Source: QHWT01 sp963755695
GTDB lineage: Bacteria; Acidobacteriota; Vicinamibacteria; Vicinamibacterales; 2-12-FULL-66-21
Length of the DNA: 64,000 nt
Assembly: GCA_963755695.1 (NCBI GenBank)
Contig: CAVWLB010000008.1
Coordinates: 868,001-932,000 of the forward strand
Direction: 5' to 3'
In this document: positions 62,014-64,000 of the stretch, one piece after another
Numbering within the stretch: position 1 is the stretch's first letter
Layout: each line of letters opens with the position of its first letter
Translations under genes and position numbers: made by a program
Notes under the pieces: model-generated
Seen by the model: the letters and a program-made list of their open reading frames with translations, nothing else
What the model was told of the DNA's origin: nothing
The model's database searches: none

Positions 62014-64000
62014 ATGCCACTGACGTCGCGTATCGTGGCCCTCTGGCGCAACCTGGTACGGTGGGATCGCGTCGAGCGCGATCTCGACGAGGAACTGCGC
62101 GCGACGTTCGAACTGCTCGTGCACGAGAAGGTCACTGCTGGCATGCGGCCAGCCGATGCCCGTCGCGCCGCGGCCATCGAGCTGGGCGGACTGGAGCCGC
62201 TGAAGGAACAGGTTCGCGAGGCCAGGGCCGGAGCCAGCGTCAGTTCGATCTTCCAGGATGCGCGGTATGCCGTCCGCACGCTGCGGCGGTCTCCGGCGCT
62301 GGCGTTGACGGCCGTGCTGTCGCTCGGAATCGGGATCGCCGGCAACGCCGTCGTCTTCAGCCTGGCCGATGCGTTTCTCTTCCGGCAGCGCCCGGGGGTC
62401 GCGAACCCGCATCGCCTTGCCGAAGTCGGCCGGATCGACAGTGGCGTGGGCGAAGGGATATACACGGGCGACGGTTTCGATACGTTCTCCTATCCGAACT
62501 ACCTCGACTACCGCGCGCGGCAGCGCATGTTCGAGGGTCTCGCTGCCTATCACGTCGGCGGCCTCGCCCGATTCGGCCTTGGCACCGGCGACGCTGCCGT
62601 ATCCGTGCCGGGGGCCTACGTCTCCGCCAACTTCTTTGAGGTGCTCGGTGTTCCGATGGCACGAGGGCGCGCCTTTCTCCCGGAGGACGAGCGGCTCGAG
62701 AGTCCCAGGACCGTCGCCGTCATCAGCTTTCGTCTCTGGCAGACGCAGTTTGCGGGAGCGCCGGACATCGTCGGACGGACGGTGCGGCTGAACGGACGTC
62801 CGTTCACGATCGTGGGTGTCGCGGCCGCCGGCTTCAACGGATACACGATTGACGATCAACGTCTCTGGGTTCCGATCACGGCGTACCCGGACGGCGACGA
62901 TCTCCGTCTTGTCGCGTTGCGCGGGCGCCAGTGGCTGATGGGGATCGGACGCTTGAAGCCGGGCGTCACGATCGAGCAGGCGCGCGCCGACATGGCGCGG
63001 ATCGGGCGGGACCTCGAGCGCGAGTTTCCGGATGACAATCGCCGCCATGGCGTCGGAGTCGAGCCGGCCGGCGCGCTGCCTGTCGTGGGCCGAACGATCG
63101 TGAACCGTTTTGTCGCCTTGCTGTTTGCGCTCGTCGGCCTGGTCCTGCTCATCGCGTGCTTCAACGCGGCCGGCCTGCTGCTGGCGCGAGGGATGACCCG
63201 CGCGCCGGAATTGGGGATCCGCCTCGCGCTCGGTGCCCCACGGGCACGGCTCATTCGATTGCTTGCCGTCGAGAGTCAGATCATCTTCCTCGCTGGCGCC
63301 GTCGTTGGTGCCGCCCTGGCGTGGGGCGCCATCCGTTTCGTCGAACGGATGATTCCACTGATTCCGAATGCAAACCTGAGCATCGATCTCGGCGTCGACT
63401 GGCGCGTCATCACATTCTCGGTCGTCCTCGCCGTGGTGACCGGTCTTGCGTCTGGTCTGGTTCCGGCATGGACGTCGACGCGCGCGGAGCTGGCGTGGAC
63501 GCTCAATCGCGATCGCGGCGGCCGCGCGCCGCGGCTTCGCGCGCGATCGATCTTCGTCGTCGCCCAGGTCGCCCTGTCCGTACTCCTTGTCGTCTGTGCG
63601 CTGCTGCTCGCGCGCTCCATTCGACATGCCGCTCGAACGGCCCCGGGCTTCCGAGTCGCCGGTCTTGAAGTGGTGGGGCTCGACCTTCGGCTCGGCGGAT
63701 ACGACACGGAACGCGGACGACGCTTCGCCGCAGCCCTGGTCGGGCGGATAGAGAGCCTGCCGGGAGTGGAGGCGGCGGGCTCGGCCCGCGTCGTACCGCT
63801 GACGGGGGAACGAGAGGGCGGGCAACTCTGGTTGCCGGGTGAGTTTGGCGACGAGCGTGCGATTGACGCGAGCCAGAACATCGTGACGGCCGGGTTCTTC
63901 GAGACGCTTGGCCTTCAGCTGCTCGCGGGCCGCAACTTCGATGCATCCGACCGCGCCGGCTCACCGGCTGTCGCGATTGTCAACGAAACCCTGGCGCGTC
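62014..64000 (+). CDS. MacB/FtsX-type ABC permease (acidobacterial duplicated type), truncated by window end
   Basis: The frame is open from the ATG at 62014 through the window edge, at least 662 residues. A short N-terminal segment (WDRVERDLDEELRATFELLV) typical of these permeases is followed by the first membrane helix (RRSPALALTAVLSLGIGIAG), a MacB periplasmic domain (GAYVSANFFEVLGVPMARGR, RTVAVISFRLWQTQFAG), three helices (LLFALVGLVLLIACFNAAGL) and the start of the second half (SQNIVTAGFFETLGLQLLAG). These permeases usually lack their own ATPase and function in efflux or lipoprotein-like export. The copy is intact so far as seen, unlike the one at 31559. Confidence 0.92.
   Translation, partial: MPLTSRIVALWRNLVRWDRVERDLDEELRATFELLVHEKVTAGMRPADARRAAAIELGGLEPLKEQVREARAGASVSSIFQDARYAVRTLRRSPALALTAVLSLGIGIAGNAVVFSLADAFLFRQRPGVANPHRLAEVGRIDSGVGEGIYTGDGFDTFSYPNYLDYRARQRMFEGLAAYHVGGLARFGLGTGDAAVSVPGAYVSANFFEVLGVPMARGRAFLPEDERLESPRTVAVISFRLWQTQFAGAPDIVGRTVRLNGRPFTIVGVAAAGFNGYTIDDQRLWVPITAYPDGDDLRLVALRGRQWLMGIGRLKPGVTIEQARADMARIGRDLEREFPDDNRRHGVGVEPAGALPVVGRTIVNRFVALLFALVGLVLLIACFNAAGLLLARGMTRAPELGIRLALGAPRARLIRLLAVESQIIFLAGAVVGAALAWGAIRFVERMIPLIPNANLSIDLGVDWRVITFSVVLAVVTGLASGLVPAWTSTRAELAWTLNRDRGGRAPRLRARSIFVVAQVALSVLLVVCALLLARSIRHAARTAPGFRVAGLEVVGLDLRLGGYDTERGRRFAAALVGRIESLPGVEAAGSARVVPLTGEREGGQLWLPGEFGDERAIDASQNIVTAGFFETLGLQLLAGRNFDASDRAGSPAVAIVNETLAR

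Noticed and set aside
61918..63825. 635-aa open frame on the minus strand
   Set aside because: It is antisense to the PadR and ABC permease genes and has the charged low-complexity composition typical of high-GC shadows.

Overview
The window is high-GC DNA that looks like a chromosome segment of an acidobacterium, most likely of the Vicinamibacteria type. The basis is gene content, not rRNA. It has a PadR regulator directly upstream of a large duplicated MacB/FtsX-type permease at the right edge, a second such permease at 31.6-34.1 kb, an HAF-repeat exported protein, a zinc-ribbon Ser/Thr kinase with a long membrane tail, and a GMC oxidoreductase paired with a gluconate-2-dehydrogenase-subunit-3-like protein. 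I see no tRNA, rRNA, CRISPR array, integrase or transposase.

Layout. 0-10.1 kb: remnants of TPR, sugar-isomerase-like and RIC-like genes, the HAF protein, the frameshifted kinase, a GNAT enzyme, a YfcC-type carrier, an exported protein and a PAP2 membrane enzyme. 10.2-17.9 kb (minus strand): a sulfate-activation and sulfotransfer locus, reading sulfotransferase, GT2 glycosyltransferase, cysN, cysC, cysQ, cysD, tauE. 18.3-19.3 kb: broken glycosyltransferase genes. 19.4-21.8 kb: GMC oxidoreductase plus small subunit. 21.8-29.6 kb: a porin and sulfate ABC transporter operon (minus) with a divergent sigma-54 activator (plus). 29.8-34.4 kb: ankyrin protein, broken ABC permease, small membrane protein. 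34.6-37.0 kb: crotonase and CoA-transferase. 37.1-43.2 kb: O-methyltransferase, FAD oxidoreductase, large LuxR-type regulator and SnoaL-like protein. 43.4-45.2 kb: an AT-richer DUF5672-like gene and a second sulfotransferase. 45.4-54.9 kb: mixed enzymes, including a MOSC-flavin reductase-ferredoxin fusion, a cytochrome c, a GDSL hydrolase and a GH127-like enzyme. 55-59.5 kb: sirtuin, cupin and glpK-glpD. 59.6-64 kb: small membrane protein, amidase, PadR and an ABC permease running off the end.

The most coherent system handles sulfate. A porin and sulfate ABC transporter would import sulfate. CysD/CysN/CysC would make PAPS, the sulfotransferase beside a glycosyltransferase would spend it, and CysQ would remove the PAP by-product. 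No sulfite or PAPS reductase is visible, so I infer that the locus sulfates a glycan or similar acceptor rather than making cysteine. The two transcription units are each preceded by a diverged copy of one roughly 320-base leader. Each leader holds the same GG-N10-GC (sigma-54-like) element and an inverted repeat about 160 bases further upstream. The transport operon has its own, closer sigma-54 match and a divergent sigma-54 activator. This shared sigma-54-type control of sulfate import, activation and transfer is the main candidate for something undescribed.

Seven otherwise recognisable genes carry one or more frameshifts, including glpK, a GMC oxidoreductase and a kinase. The high count raises the possibility of indel errors in the assembly as well as real decay.
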